Assembly: GCA_040754315.1 (NCBI GenBank)
Contig: JBFMCS010000026.1
Span: forward strand, 1-44,272
Reading direction: 5' to 3'
DNA length: 44,272 bases
Source of the DNA: Bacillota bacterium
Lineage (GTDB): Bacteria > Bacillota > Sulfobacillia > DUSP01 > JBFMCS01
Below the pieces are notes generated by a model. It was given only the letters and a program-made list of their open reading frames with translations. It was not told the origin of the DNA and did no database searches. Position numbers and translations under genes: made by a program. Below are positions 1-8,762 of the stretch, one piece after another (within the stretch, counting starts at the first letter, position 1; each line of letters starts with the position of its first letter).

Positions 1-59
1 ATCCGTTCACCGTTGACCACCACGAAATCCTCACCAATCTCGTTTATAGTATACATCAT
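1..59 (-). CDS. 5' end of an unidentified gene (runs off left edge)
   Basis: A reading frame opens on the minus strand with two adjacent ATG codons (59-57 and 56-54) and stays open to the window edge, giving about 19 residues that begin MMYTINEIGEDF. A purine-rich stretch (AGGGAAG) lies roughly 6-12 bases upstream and could serve as a ribosome-binding site. It follows the truncated phosphofructokinase in the same direction with a gap under 50 bases, so it may be the next gene of the polyol operon. Too little is visible to assign a function. Confidence 0.4.
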   Translation of the reverse strand, partial: MMYTINEIGEDFVVVNGER

Positions 60-105
60 TTTTACTTCCCTGTCAAATGCTTCGGGCAGGTTTCTAGAGG
101 AAAAG

Positions 106-636
106 TCAGTTATCCGGTAACTGTTTCATCCTCCCCATGACCTCAATCACGAAGCCCCGTTCCAGCGCTGAAGCGGTATCACGCACCCTGTCAACAGAGG
201 ACACGATGGTGTTAGCCGCTGTATCAAAGCCTATGCAGGCGTCAGTCTCGGCCACGTCGTTATCTATCGTAGCGGGAATCGCCACCACTGGCACCCCGGC
301 CTGGGCCAGGCAGGCCGCAGCCTTGACCGAACCCTCCCCGCCTATGATCACCAGGCCCTCCACGCCCTCATCAGCCAGGCAGCCTGCGGCCCTACCCACG
401 CCATTGTCCTTGAACTCCTGAGACCTGCTGGTGTGGAGTATGGTTCCGCCACGGTTGATGATGTCCGCAACGGAACCCAGGTCCATCTCCTGGGCCTCCC
501 GGTTCAACAACCCTGCAAGCCCTCGCCTGAAGCCCGTTATCTGGCATGAATGGTAAATCCCCGCCCTCACCACAGCCCTTATGGCAGCGTTCATGCCCGG
601 CGCATCCCCGCCGCTAGTCAATACGCCCAAGCGCAT
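106..636 (-). pseudogene. 6-phosphofructokinase, truncated to N-terminal half
   Basis: The product would be 176 residues against about 320 for bacterial PfkA. Residues 1-169 match the family well: the ATP-binding GGDAPGMNA near residue 9, a GGEGS loop at 99-103 (usually GGDGS, so the Mg-binding Asp is replaced by Glu), the catalytic TIDND at 123-127, and the FVIEVMGR segment at 162-169. The frame then leaves the family immediately (KQLPDN, stop) and no continuation is seen in any frame, so the C-terminal substrate domain has been deleted. In a galactitol-type pathway a kinase of this family would phosphorylate tagatose-6-phosphate before aldol cleavage. It is last of the recognised genes in the minus-strand PTS operon. 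The missing half should make it inactive. Confidence 0.8.
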
Positions 637-797
637 ATGCAGCCCCCCACATCCCCTTCGCAGTCACCGAAACCGCCTTGCCCTTACTGGAGTGTTCAGC
701 CTTCTCTCACCGGAGCGCCGCCCTCAGAAACACCCAGTTGGAGCACCTGGAGGGGGCCATCGTGAGGTCCATCTCCCGCCTTATGGCCCAAAGACCA

Positions 798-824
798 GGG
801 GAGCCCTTTCTTTCAGGGCTCCCC
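798..824. terminator. Perfect 10-bp hairpin downstream of aldolase gene
   Basis: GGGGAGCCCT (798-807) and AGGGCTCCCC (815-824) form a perfect 10-bp stem with a 7-base loop, starting nine bases past the aldolase stop codon. There is no good T-run on either strand, so it may be a weak terminator or an mRNA-stabilising 3' hairpin between the aldolase and the phosphofructokinase remnant. Confidence 0.55.
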
Positions 825-832
825 TTGGCAGT

Positions 833-1480
833 TCACTCCTGCCCGTAGGTCGCAACAAACTCCTCATGCAACCTGGCCGCCTCTTCATCGGGTATGACCG
901 TTGGCTTCCCTATGGACCTGGCAAGCCAGAAGACTCGCGCCGCATCCTCAGTGACAACCGCCGAGAAGAAGGCATCCCTCAGATCAGGGCCCACCGTCAC
1001 CACCCCGTGGTTTTGCAGCAGCACCGCATTCCGGCCTTCCAAAGCCTTCACGGCTGACCTGCCCAGTTCCTCCGTTCCCTCAGACGCAAAGGCCGCGGTT
1101 CTCACTGCCCCCCCCACGGCGTTGGCCAACTCCCCTATCACCAAGGGTATCTCGAGGCACAGCACCCCGATGGCCGTGGCATAGGGTGAATGGGTGTGCA
1201 CCACAGCCATCACCTCAGGCCGGGAATGATAGATGTGCAGGTGCATTGGCGTCTCAGAGGAGGGTTTACGCGCTCCGTCGACCACCGTTCCCTCCGGGCT
1301 CAGCACAACCACATCGCCGGCCGTTATCTCATGATAGAACATGCCGCTGGGCTTGATGGCCACCAGCCCGGAGTTCGGGTCCCTGGCGCTCAGGTTACCC
1401 CAGGTCAAGGTCACCAAACCCTCTGCGTGGAGCATGCGCCCTACCGACACCACCTCTTGCCTGAGTTCCTCCAGTAGCAT
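833..1480 (-). CDS. Class II aldolase/adducin family (fuculose/ribulose-phosphate aldolase type)
   Basis: A 215-residue protein, the normal length for the AraD/FucA family of zinc-dependent aldolases, which cleave or epimerise ketose phosphates in the cytoplasm. Visible signatures are the phosphate-binding GNLSAR (28-33), KPSG (43-46), the SSE catalytic loop with Glu76, the zinc ligands His95 and His97 in VVHTHS, and His158 in QNHG. It lies 26 bases downstream of the zinc dehydrogenase in the PTS operon, so the likely job is to cleave the ketose phosphate made by the dehydrogenase into dihydroxyacetone phosphate and an aldehyde. Galactitol operons normally use a GatY-type aldolase instead, so the substrate may be another polyol such as a pentitol. 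Family certain, substrate unknown. Confidence 0.85.
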   Translation of the reverse strand: MLLEELRQEVVSVGRMLHAEGLVTLTWGNLSARDPNSGLVAIKPSGMFYHEITAGDVVVLSPEGTVVDGARKPSSETPMHLHIYHSRPEVMAVVHTHSPYATAIGVLCLEIPLVIGELANAVGGAVRTAAFASEGTEELGRSAVKALEGRNAVLLQNHGVVTVGPDLRDAFFSAVVTEDAARVFWLARSIGKPTVIPDEEAARLHEEFVATYGQE

Positions 1481-1506
1481 AGCGTCCCTCCGGGTTCTGA
1501 CCTAGT

Positions 1507-2547
1507 CTAGCACGGCACAACCTTGATCTTCAGGGCAGTGGCGGCCTTCGCCGCCTCGAAGGCCTGCACCACATCATCCAGGCAGAAGACCTGTGTGATG
1601 TAGTCTTCCGGTCTAACTACGCCGGTCCTCACCAATTCCAGCGCCTCATCGTTCTCAGCCCGGGTGTAGGCGTAGGAGCCCATCACGGATATCTCCTCGT
1701 AATGGATGTAGTTGCCATCCAGACACACGCCAGCCCTGTCCTTTGGCAGTCCTCCGAATACCACCACGCGCCCGCACTTCCTCGTAACCAGGACAGCCTG
1801 GGAAACCGCCTCGGGTGAAGGGCACGCCACGATGGCCACATCGGCCCCCACGGGGTAGACCGCCCGGAATGATTCTACCATGTCGCCCTTGGATGGGTCG
1901 ATCACGAGATCCGGGGAAAAGGCCTGGACAAGAGATAGTCTCGCACTACTTATCTCCACCATGGTAACGCTGCGGGCCCCCCGGTGCCGCGCAAGCTGCA
2001 GGTGCATGCATCCTATGGGGCCAGCCCCGATCACCACGATGTTGTCGCCCAGGCCTATGCCGGATATGTGCTGCGCGTGAACACAAGACGACAATGGCTC
2101 AACCAGCGTGGCCGCATCATAGGAGAGTCCGTCAGGCACGTGGCGAACCCATCCCTTTTCCACCACCACCTGAGGCACAAGCACATACTCGGCAAACCCA
2201 CCCGGGAAGTGCCTACCAAACTCCAGCTTATTCTCGCATACATGCTCATTGCCGCCCAGACAGTATTCGCACTCCCCGCAGGGGGTATCCTGCATGGCAA
2301 CCACCCGGTCTCCCGGTCGGAAGCCGCCTATCCCTTGACCTGGGGCCTCAATGACATCCCCGGCGAATTCGTGCCCCAGGATTACCGGCGGCACGATGCT
2401 GCTGGATCCAGCGACATACGTCCTAAGGTCCGACCCACATATGTTGCAGCCCCTGACCTGAACCAGGAGATCACCAGGACGTGAAACCGGAACTGGCACT
2501 TGCTCAACTCGAATCCGATCCGGGCCATGCCAAACCGCTGCTTTCAT
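1507..2547 (-). CDS. Zinc-dependent medium-chain dehydrogenase (polyol-phosphate dehydrogenase, GatD-like)
   Basis: 346 residues from the ATG at 2547, chosen because the family begins MKAAVWHG and because GAAGGGAG lies about 11 bases upstream; an upstream in-frame extension would overlap the IIC gene. It is an NAD(P)-linked alcohol dehydrogenase of the sorbitol/galactitol-1-phosphate/threonine dehydrogenase group. Visible motifs are the catalytic zinc site CNICGSD and GHEFAGDV, the structural zinc site with four Cys (CGECEYC and the later HVC), and the Rossmann GAGPIG. It sits between PTS IIC and the aldolase, so it probably oxidises the incoming polyol phosphate to a ketose phosphate. Exact substrate unknown. 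Confidence 0.85.
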   Translation of the reverse strand: MKAAVWHGPDRIRVEQVPVPVSRPGDLLVQVRGCNICGSDLRTYVAGSSSIVPPVILGHEFAGDVIEAPGQGIGGFRPGDRVVAMQDTPCGECEYCLGGNEHVCENKLEFGRHFPGGFAEYVLVPQVVVEKGWVRHVPDGLSYDAATLVEPLSSCVHAQHISGIGLGDNIVVIGAGPIGCMHLQLARHRGARSVTMVEISSARLSLVQAFSPDLVIDPSKGDMVESFRAVYPVGADVAIVACPSPEAVSQAVLVTRKCGRVVVFGGLPKDRAGVCLDGNYIHYEEISVMGSYAYTRAENDEALELVRTGVVRPEDYITQVFCLDDVVQAFEAAKAATALKIKVVPC

Positions 2548-2570
2548 GGTGCCAAGGGCTCCCTTCAGGT

Positions 2571-3845
2571 CTATAGCGCGCCTACCACGAGCATTTGGAT
2601 TTTGTATATGATCCACGTCATCCACTGCGAACCGATGGACAGGCAGGTTGCCAGGCTTGAACCCTCAGGGAATGCGAATCCTACCTGGCGGCCCAGCTGG
2701 GTCATGGCAGGGGCGTAGTCTGAGGCAATGTACAGGATGGGGATCATGAAGAGGGTACCCATGAGCCATCCCCTGAAGATATTGCCCTTGCAAGGCACTA
2801 CCGCCCAGACCACGAAGAACACCAGACCGCCCAGTTCCGCAAGGGGAAGCGTTATGTTGCCGGGAAGTACCAGGGCCAGCACCAGTATGGTGGGGATCAA
2901 TAGCAGAGCGGTGGCGATGATCGATGGGTGTCCCACGACCACGGCAGCGTCCAGCCCGATGTACACCGCGCGCCCGGCGAAACGCTTCTTCATGAATTCC
3001 GCGGCGCTCTCTGACAGTGGCATCAGCCCCTCCATCAGTACGCCTATCATCCGGGGAAGGAGGAACATGGCCGCAGCCAGCGATATAGCTGTATTCAGCA
3101 TGGTGGGCAAGTCGGTCCGGGCTATGGCCGCGAGGGTCGTGCCAATTATGATGCCAAGAACGGTGGGCTCACCCAGGACCCCGAAGCGTTGCTGGATCTT
3201 CTCCGGTGACCAGTCTATTTTAGATATCACCGGGATCCGGTCGAGGAGGCGGTTAAAGGGGATACCTATGAGCGCCCAGCCCGTTGACTCAATGTGAGGA
3301 ATGGATATGCCCTGGAGGCCAAAGAACTCCGCCACATATGGGGCCGAATAGTCGGCCACCTTGAATATGATCGCCATGGCAATACAGGCGCCCAGCACGG
3401 AGAACCACAGGTTGCCTGTGAGCATGTACACAACGCCACCGAGGAAGAGCGGCTGCCAGTAGTTCCAGATGTCCACGTCCAGTGTCCGGGTCCACCCCAG
3501 GGCCAGCATGGCGATGTTGGTCAGCAGAACACCCACAAGGATGAAGGGCACGACCAACCCCGAGCCCCATGCGATGCTGGCAGCAATGGGCCACCCGACG
3601 TCCACAGCGGTCAGTTTGAAGCCGTATGTCTCGACCATTGAATTTACCACCGTCATGATGGTGTTGGATAGGAGTGCGATGACAAGATTGATTCCGATGA
3701 ACCCTATTCCCACCGTGATGCCACTTCGAACGGCGCGGCCCAGCTGCTGGCCGAACACCAGTCCTAGGATGGTGAGGATGATAGGCATGAAGATCGCCGG
3801 TCCGGCACCCATGACGAAATCTATGGCGTTCATCAAGGCTTGCAT
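2571..3845 (-). CDS. gatC: PTS system galactitol-family IIC permease
   Basis: A 424-residue, strongly hydrophobic protein with about ten or more membrane segments, matching the GatC/SgcC galactitol IIC family in length and in conserved stretches such as MPIILTILGLVFGQ near the N-terminus and the cytoplasmic loop around DRIPVISKIDWSP. It forms the sugar channel across the cytoplasmic membrane and works with the IIB and IIA genes just upstream, taking up a hexitol or pentitol with phosphorylation. The gene follows IIB with a gap of about 45 bases. The family also carries arabitol, ribitol and other polyols, so galactitol itself is not proven. Confidence 0.9.
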   Translation of the reverse strand: MQALMNAIDFVMGAGPAIFMPIILTILGLVFGQQLGRAVRSGITVGIGFIGINLVIALLSNTIMTVVNSMVETYGFKLTAVDVGWPIAASIAWGSGLVVPFILVGVLLTNIAMLALGWTRTLDVDIWNYWQPLFLGGVVYMLTGNLWFSVLGACIAMAIIFKVADYSAPYVAEFFGLQGISIPHIESTGWALIGIPFNRLLDRIPVISKIDWSPEKIQQRFGVLGEPTVLGIIIGTTLAAIARTDLPTMLNTAISLAAAMFLLPRMIGVLMEGLMPLSESAAEFMKKRFAGRAVYIGLDAAVVVGHPSIIATALLLIPTILVLALVLPGNITLPLAELGGLVFFVVWAVVPCKGNIFRGWLMGTLFMIPILYIASDYAPAMTQLGRQVGFAFPEGSSLATCLSIGSQWMTWIIYKIQMLVVGAL

Positions 3846-3891
3846 AGAGTTCTATCTCCTTTCGGCGCTCTTTGTTAGAATCTGTGAACTG

Positions 3892-4176
3892 TCACTTCTT
3901 TAGCTCATCCACGATGCGCTTGATGGTCTCAGCCTTGCCCAAACCCGTGACAAAGGAGATCCCGTTTATCAATGGGATTCCGAAGTCACCCTGAAGCGCA
4001 GTCATACTTACGATGAGGTCGGCCTCGTTCGCCCTGAGCCTTGCCTCGTGAGGAGTGAGTTTGATGGTCTGGACATCGATGCCCGCGGAAGCCGCTGCCT
4101 TCATGATCTCCCTCTCCGCCACTGTTGAGGTTATGCCCGCTGTCCCACATACCACCAGCACCCTCTTCCTAGTCAC
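3892..4176 (-). CDS. gatB: PTS system galactitol-family IIB component
   Basis: A 94-residue soluble phosphocarrier. The phosphorylated Cys10 lies in VVCGTAGITS, the P-loop-like signature of lactose/galactitol IIB proteins, and the rest has the expected small alpha/beta fold length. It takes phosphate from IIA (gene 15 bases upstream) and passes it to the sugar bound by IIC (gene downstream). Gene order A-B-C is the usual one for this family. Confidence 0.9.
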   Translation of the reverse strand: MTRKRVLVVCGTAGITSTVAEREIMKAAASAGIDVQTIKLTPHEARLRANEADLIVSMTALQGDFGIPLINGISFVTGLGKAETIKRIVDELKK

Positions 4177-4191
4177 ACGTACACCCCCTTA

Positions 4192-4698
4192 TCAAGATTC
4201 TTCAGGCATCATCCTGCCCTTTATCCGAGAAACCAGATCCTCGTGGGACAGGGGAGATTCCACCAGCGATCTCCAGAAGCGGGCATCCTCGAAGCTGCGT
4301 GTGATGCTTCCCAGAACCTGGGCCTGCTGATCCGGATTGGCCAAGGCCAGCATGACGACTACCTGCACGCTCACCTGCTCCTCCGGGCAATCCATCCTAT
4401 GGAAGGCTACGGGTTCTGAAAGCAGTGCCACACACATGGCCGAGCGCAGGGCCAGCCCGGCGTCAGCGTGAGGTATGGCAAAGCCTATGCCCTCCGTGGG
4501 AAGGCCCGTGGGGTAGTTGGCCTCCCGCTCCAGCAGCGCTGGGAGAAACCTCTCGTCAACGGCGCCGGCGGCCTGGAGTCTCTTGGCCATCGCCTCCAGG
4601 AGGTCCGGTTGGGTGGGGACTGTGTCCCCAGGGAATCTCAGGAGCAAGTCGGGTGTCAGCATGGGGGGATCAGCCATGTGCCTCATCCCGCCGTTCAT
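4192..4698 (-). CDS. gatA: PTS IIA component (fructose/mannitol/galactitol type)
   Basis: 168 residues. The active-site histidine is in GIGFAIPHADA, the classic signature of this IIA domain; the protein accepts phosphate from HPr and hands it to IIB. Two consecutive ATGs exist (4701 and 4698); the second is preferred because GGAGG lies 6 bases before it rather than 3. Later ATGs at 4686 and 4677 are possible but have weaker signals. The start lies inside the last codons of the DeoR gene (about 28 bases of overlap), so translation is probably coupled to the repressor. Confidence 0.88.
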   Translation of the reverse strand: MNGGMRHMADPPMLTPDLLLRFPGDTVPTQPDLLEAMAKRLQAAGAVDERFLPALLEREANYPTGLPTEGIGFAIPHADAGLALRSAMCVALLSEPVAFHRMDCPEEQVSVQVVVMLALANPDQQAQVLGSITRSFEDARFWRSLVESPLSHEDLVSRIKGRMMPEES

Positions 4699-5467
4699 CA
4701 TCGACCTCCGCCACTATGACCCTGATACCCGCCTCTTTCAATCGCTGGATGTGGCTGGGAGAACACCGGCTGTCAGTCACCACAACGTCAATGGCTGTCA
4801 AAGGGGCTACCGTCAGGAGCGCCACCGCGTCGAATTTTGAGTGGTCAACCATCAGAACTGTCTCGGATGCTCCCTCTATCATGCATTTGCGCATGTTGAC
4901 TTCCTCATCGAAGTAGTCCGTGAGGCCGTGCTGCAGTGAAAGCCCCGCCCCACCTATGAAGGCCTTATCCACATGAAGGTTCTTCAGGGCATGCAAGGCA
5001 TGATTGCCATACACTATCCAGTCCTTGCCCCGAACCCACCCCCCCAAGAGGAAAACCCGGATATTCCCGAGCTGCTCCAGCAGCATGGCGACCTCTATAG
5101 ATTGGGTGGCCACCATCAGATCATCCTTGTGGGAGATGCTCCGGACAAGCTCCATCGCGGTGGTCCCGCCCTCTATGATGATGCAGTCACCGGGTTCGAT
5201 CAGGCGGGCCGCCGCCCGGCCTATTGCACGCTTCTCGGTGATCATCTTGGTGGCGCGGGCCGCGTAAGGAATTTCCACACCGCGCTGTTTTACAGCTACC
5301 ACCCCGCCGTGGGTTTTTGCAATAAGCCCGTCCTTCAAGAGGTGCCCCAGGTCCCTCCGGATAGTTTCCGCTGAGACACTGAGAGCGCTAGCCAGCTCCG
5401 CTGGCCTGGTGATCGGCTGGCTCTTCACGTACTCCAACAGCTTGACCCGGCGGTCCCTCGCATTCAT
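4670..5467 (-). CDS. DeoR-family transcriptional repressor of the polyol operon
   Basis: 265 residues from the ATG at 5467, chosen because AGGAGGGG stands just upstream and the family starts with a short lead into the helix-turn-helix; the frame is open further upstream but without family similarity. The N-terminal winged helix includes LSVSAETIRRDL and KTHGGV, the DeoR recognition region. The C-terminal DeoRC domain has IIIEGGTTAMEL and the GGWVRG and DYFDEEV segments, a sugar-phosphate-binding fold. It heads the PTS operon and diverges from HPr/Enzyme I, so it most likely represses one or both arms and is relieved by a phosphorylated intermediate of the pathway. Confidence 0.88.
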   Translation of the reverse strand: MNARDRRVKLLEYVKSQPITRPAELASALSVSAETIRRDLGHLLKDGLIAKTHGGVVAVKQRGVEIPYAARATKMITEKRAIGRAAARLIEPGDCIIIEGGTTAMELVRSISHKDDLMVATQSIEVAMLLEQLGNIRVFLLGGWVRGKDWIVYGNHALHALKNLHVDKAFIGGAGLSLQHGLTDYFDEEVNMRKCMIEGASETVLMVDHSKFDAVALLTVAPLTAIDVVVTDSRCSPSHIQRLKEAGIRVIVAEVDDERRDEAHG

Positions 5468-5523
5468 GCCATCCCCTCCTGCGCCTTGTGAATTCGGCGT
5501 AAAGTTGCAGGATTCCTCTTTTC

Positions 5524-5543
5524 GTGTGTGGAATTTCACTCAC
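5524..5543. promoter_or_regulatory. Imperfect palindrome, candidate DeoR operator in divergent promoter region
   Basis: GTGTGTG (5524-5530) and CACTCAC (5537-5543) form arms matching at six of seven positions around an AT-rich GAATTT centre. It is the clearest dyad in the roughly 215-base divergent region between the DeoR and HPr genes, where an operator would be expected. The assignment is inferred from position and symmetry only. A second, 6-bp hairpin (5647-5652 with 5660-5665) lies just before the HPr ribosome-binding site. Confidence 0.4.
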
Positions 5544-5683
5544 ATGAGCAAAAAAACACATCCTGGCGAGATCGCAGCCAAGATCAGGGTGGATCTGGAG
5601 CAGGAGACGGTAAGAGCGCATGGAACGATCCGCTAGGGTGAACGAGGCTGGCGCGTTCAGCCAGCGGAGGAGTGGAGGAGCAA

Positions 5684-5941
5684 GTGGTGGAGAGGATGGT
5701 AACAATCCGGACAGAGGCAGGCCTCCATGCCAGGCCCGCCGCCCTATTCGTCCAGGCGGCCGCCAAGTACTCATCCCGGCTGAGCGTACTCAAGGACGGC
5801 AGGGAAGCGAACGCCAAGAGCATCCTGGAGGTACTTGCCCTGGGCGCGGGCCGCGGATCCGTCGTCACATTGAAGGCAGAGGGACCCGATGAGGATGCAG
5901 CCATGGAGAGACTCGTATCCATCCTATCCGGGGATATCTGA
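5684..5941 (+). CDS. ptsH: HPr phosphocarrier protein
   Basis: 85 residues when started at the GTG at 5684. This start is chosen because GGAGG lies 5 bases upstream and because it places the phosphorylated histidine of GLHARPA at exactly position 15 and the serine of NAKS at exactly 46, the canonical HPr numbering. His15 accepts phosphate from Enzyme I and passes it to IIA. Ser46 is the site used by HPr kinase in gram-positive bacteria for catabolite control. The gene is divergent from the polyol operon and followed by Enzyme I after only a few bases. GTG at 5672 or 5687 are alternative starts. Confidence 0.92.
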   Translation: MVERMVTIRTEAGLHARPAALFVQAAAKYSSRLSVLKDGREANAKSILEVLALGAGRGSVVTLKAEGPDEDAAMERLVSILSGDI

Positions 5942-5955
5942 CAGGAGGGATGACG

Positions 5956-7656
5956 GTGTTGAAAGGAAAAGGGGTTTCCCCCGGGATAGCCGTTGGTCCT
6001 GCCTTTTTTCTCAAACGACCCGAACCGTGCCCCGAAAGCCAAGGGCTGGCTGCAACCGGGCAGTCCCTTTCCAGCCTGCGCCAGGCCTTCAAGAAGGCCT
6101 CGCTGGAGCTGGAAGCCCTGGAGGAGAAGGCCAGGAGGGAACTGGGTCCTGACCATGCCTCTATCCTCGCCGCTCAGAGGCTGATGCTGGAAGACCCGGC
6201 GCTCTGGGACAGGATCGAGCAAGGTGTCCTCGCCCAAGGCAGGCCTGTCTCCGAAGCCCTGCAAGTGGCGGTGGACGAGATGGCCCTGGCCCTGGAGAGC
6301 CTGGATGACCCATATATCGGGGAACGCGCCGCAGACATCAGGGATGTGGGCGCCAGGGTCCTGCGCATTCTGCGGGGGGGCCAGGGTCAACCTGGACTGA
6401 CCCTGGATGAGCCGGCGATCGTCGTGGCGTGGGAACTGGCGCCGTCAGAGACCATCCAGTTACCGCGAGAGATGGTCCTGGGGATCCTCACAGGGGCGGG
6501 GGGCAAGACGTCCCACACAGCGATCATCGCACGCCAGATGGGAGTCCCCGCCGTGGTTGGCGCGGGCGATGGGATCCGCGAGATCATCCAGGGCCAGACA
6601 CTGGTGCTCGACGGGGATGAGGGTACGGTCATCCCAGGCGCCGACCCCGAGACGCTCTGGACCTACCAAGAAAGGGCAAGGAGATCAAAAGCGGCGGCAG
6701 AGGCAACCAAAGCCTGGGCATCCCTCCCCTCAGTGACCAAGGACGGCAGGAGGATTGAGGTGGCATGCAACATCGCCTCACCCCAGGATGTCCCCGGATG
6801 CCTGGAGGTGGGATGTGATGGCATCGGCCTCTTTAGAACCGAGTTCCTTTACACCGGAAGGGACCCTTCGCCCAGCGAGGAGCAGCAGTTCGAGGCCTAC
6901 AGGCAGGTGGTGGAGGCACTGGCGCCGCGGCCGGTGATAATCAGGACCATGGATGTGGGCGGGGACAAGGCTCTCCCCTGTCTCGGCCCTGAAAAGGAGG
7001 ATAATCCCTTCCTCGGGTTCCGGGGGATACGGGTATGCCTCGGCAATCCCGAGGCGTTCAAGACGCAACTCAGGGCGATCCTGCGCACCAGCCCCTTCGG
7101 GAAAATAAGGATCATGTTTCCCATGATCACGGCACTGGAGGAGCTGCGACAGGCCAAGGACCTGCTAGAAAGGGTGCAACGGGACCTCATCCTGGAGGGA
7201 CTCGAGGTGGATGACAGCGTGCAGGTGGGCATCATGATAGAGGTGCCCTCTGCGGCAGTCATGGCCAGGGAACTGGCAAGGGAGTGTGACTTCTTCAGCA
7301 TAGGCAGCAACGACCTCATCCAGTACACCCTCGCCGCTGACAGGTTGAATGAGAGGGTTTCCTACCTTTACTCTCACTATAACCCGGCAGTGCTAAGGCT
7401 CATCGACCTGACGGTCAGGTCCGCTCACGCCGAGGGCATCTGGGTGGGCATATGCGGTGAGATGGCGGCGGACGCCAGCATGGTTCCCTTCCTCATCGGC
7501 GCCGGGATCGATGAGCTTAGCGTGGCCCCATCAGCCCTGCTCAGGGTGAAGGAGAACCTCCTTTCCTGCGACTCGACGGAGGTGGCGAACATCGCCAGGG
7601 AGGTGCTCTCGTTGCCCACGGAAGCCGAGGTCAGAAGTGCCCTGATGAGGGCTTGA
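5956..7656 (+). CDS. ptsI: Phosphoenolpyruvate-protein phosphotransferase (PTS Enzyme I)
   Basis: 566 residues from the GTG at 5956, preferred because AGGAGGG lies about 7 bases before it whereas the ATG at 5950 abuts it. The product starts with the family-typical LKGKGVSPGIAVG. It takes phosphate from phosphoenolpyruvate onto the histidine of GGKTSHTAIIAR (about residue 187) and passes it to HPr. The PEP-binding barrel shows GLFRTEF, RTMDVGGDK, FLGFRG, GIMIEVPSA and FFSIGSNDLIQYT, and the C-terminal catalytic Cys is in ICGEMAAD. Length and motifs are complete. It forms a two-gene unit with HPr. Confidence 0.95.
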   Translation: MLKGKGVSPGIAVGPAFFLKRPEPCPESQGLAATGQSLSSLRQAFKKASLELEALEEKARRELGPDHASILAAQRLMLEDPALWDRIEQGVLAQGRPVSEALQVAVDEMALALESLDDPYIGERAADIRDVGARVLRILRGGQGQPGLTLDEPAIVVAWELAPSETIQLPREMVLGILTGAGGKTSHTAIIARQMGVPAVVGAGDGIREIIQGQTLVLDGDEGTVIPGADPETLWTYQERARRSKAAAEATKAWASLPSVTKDGRRIEVACNIASPQDVPGCLEVGCDGIGLFRTEFLYTGRDPSPSEEQQFEAYRQVVEALAPRPVIIRTMDVGGDKALPCLGPEKEDNPFLGFRGIRVCLGNPEAFKTQLRAILRTSPFGKIRIMFPMITALEELRQAKDLLERVQRDLILEGLEVDDSVQVGIMIEVPSAAVMARELARECDFFSIGSNDLIQYTLAADRLNERVSYLYSHYNPAVLRLIDLTVRSAHAEGIWVGICGEMAADASMVPFLIGAGIDELSVAPSALLRVKENLLSCDSTEVANIAREVLSLPTEAEVRSALMRA

Positions 7657-7857
7657 TGCCCTGCGGGCGGCTGGAACAAAAGCCACAGGCAGCCTTCCAT
7701 ATGCCTATCCAACAGCCTCTTGACTGAGGTGGTACGTGGAGATAGTGCAAGCCGGGACGGCCCTCCCTGTGCTAGATCGCAGCCCCTGCCCCCATGACAC
7801 GCTGCCGTCATCACCGTCAGTGACGATGGGTGCCCGGTCCCACGGATGAGCCAGGCC

Positions 7858-8085
7858 TTATGTGATACTCCGGCGGGACATGCCGGAGGCCAGCGCGGTT
7901 GCAGCGATAGTCACCCCGGCACCACGGCGTCCAGCGCTAGCTAGTGACGGCCACTCCGGGCCCTTGAGGAAAAGGGCTCTTATGGGGTTTATGCCATAGC
8001 TCAGCGGGTTGAACATGGCCACCCTGGCGAGCCACGCCGGCATCATGGCGTTGGACGTGAAACACTGCGGGAGAAGTCGGCGCAA
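7858..8085 (-). pseudogene. Relic of an ABC-2 type permease C-terminus
   Basis: The minus-strand frame contains a stretch resembling the last periplasmic loop and final membrane helix of ABC-2 export permeases: PAWLARVAMFNPLSYGINPIR followed by a hydrophobic segment and a short basic tail. Only about 65 residues remain, and the frame runs directly into the saccharopine-dehydrogenase relic with no start or upstream domain. It appears to be a leftover fused by deletion. Recognition rests on the NPLSYG pattern alone. Confidence 0.35.
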
Positions 8086-8094
8086 CCGTTTCGG

Positions 8095-8545
8095 ATATCC
8101 CTCTCACCACATCCATGCTCTCAGCGGCCTGGGCTGCCATGGCGTTGGTGGTTCCGGGACACCGCCAATCCCTACAATGGCCGTGAGCCCCGCTTCCCTG
8201 AACTCACTGTCCAGTTCCAATTGCCTCCCTGTCTGGTGGAAAAGGCCCCCCTAGATCTGTGTGGTGAGTCCCTGCCACGATGCAGGCCATCATCACCTGA
8301 GTATCATGGTAGTACTGAGTGCAGTTGACCGTGACAGCCGAGCCCTTAATAGAACCAGCCAATACCTCATCGTCCATGATATCTACTCTGGGGTATGTGG
8401 CTTTGGGTCCAGCCTTCCGCGCCAGGGCATCGCCAGCATCATCGATATCTCCGATCAGCACCTCTTTAACCTGGGAGATCTTACAAAGGTCCATGACAGT
8501 AGCACGCCCCATGGCACCGGCTCCACCCAGCACTGTGACCCTCCC
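8095..8545 (-). pseudogene. Frameshifted saccharopine-dehydrogenase-like gene
   Basis: The clean part (8545 down to about 8220) reads VTVLGGAGAMGRATVMDL then DIDDAGDALARKAG and VNCTQYYHDTQVMMACI and THHTDLGG, the Rossmann N-terminus of the saccharopine/lysine-6-dehydrogenase family. The match then continues in a second frame (LELDSEFREAGLTAIVGIGGV) and a third (TNAMAAQAAESMDVVRG), so at least two indels have broken it, and the C-terminal domain is missing. A stretch just upstream (8570-8762, YFDGRWANSPP) looks like the C-terminal domain of the same family and may come from a tandem copy. Confidence 0.6.
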
Positions 8546-8762
8546 CCTCCTTCGAGTGGCTTGGCCGTTTGATTAGCGAGGCCCGTGCCAGTGGAGTACA
8601 CCCACCAGGCCAATGGACTTCGAGAGTGCTGCCGCCCGTGCCGAAATGTTCCAGGATCGCCGGAGGCGAATTCGCCCACCTCCCATCGAAATACACCACC
8701 AGTCCGGCCAAGAATTGGGGGGTGTCCACACCGGTGCTGGGAGGCGGGAAGATGAAACGCAT

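Noticed and set aside
2728-3297. Long plus-strand frame opposite PTS IIC, and similar long frames opposite other genes
   Set aside because: These are antisense shadows of high-GC coding sequence without ribosome-binding sites or known domains.
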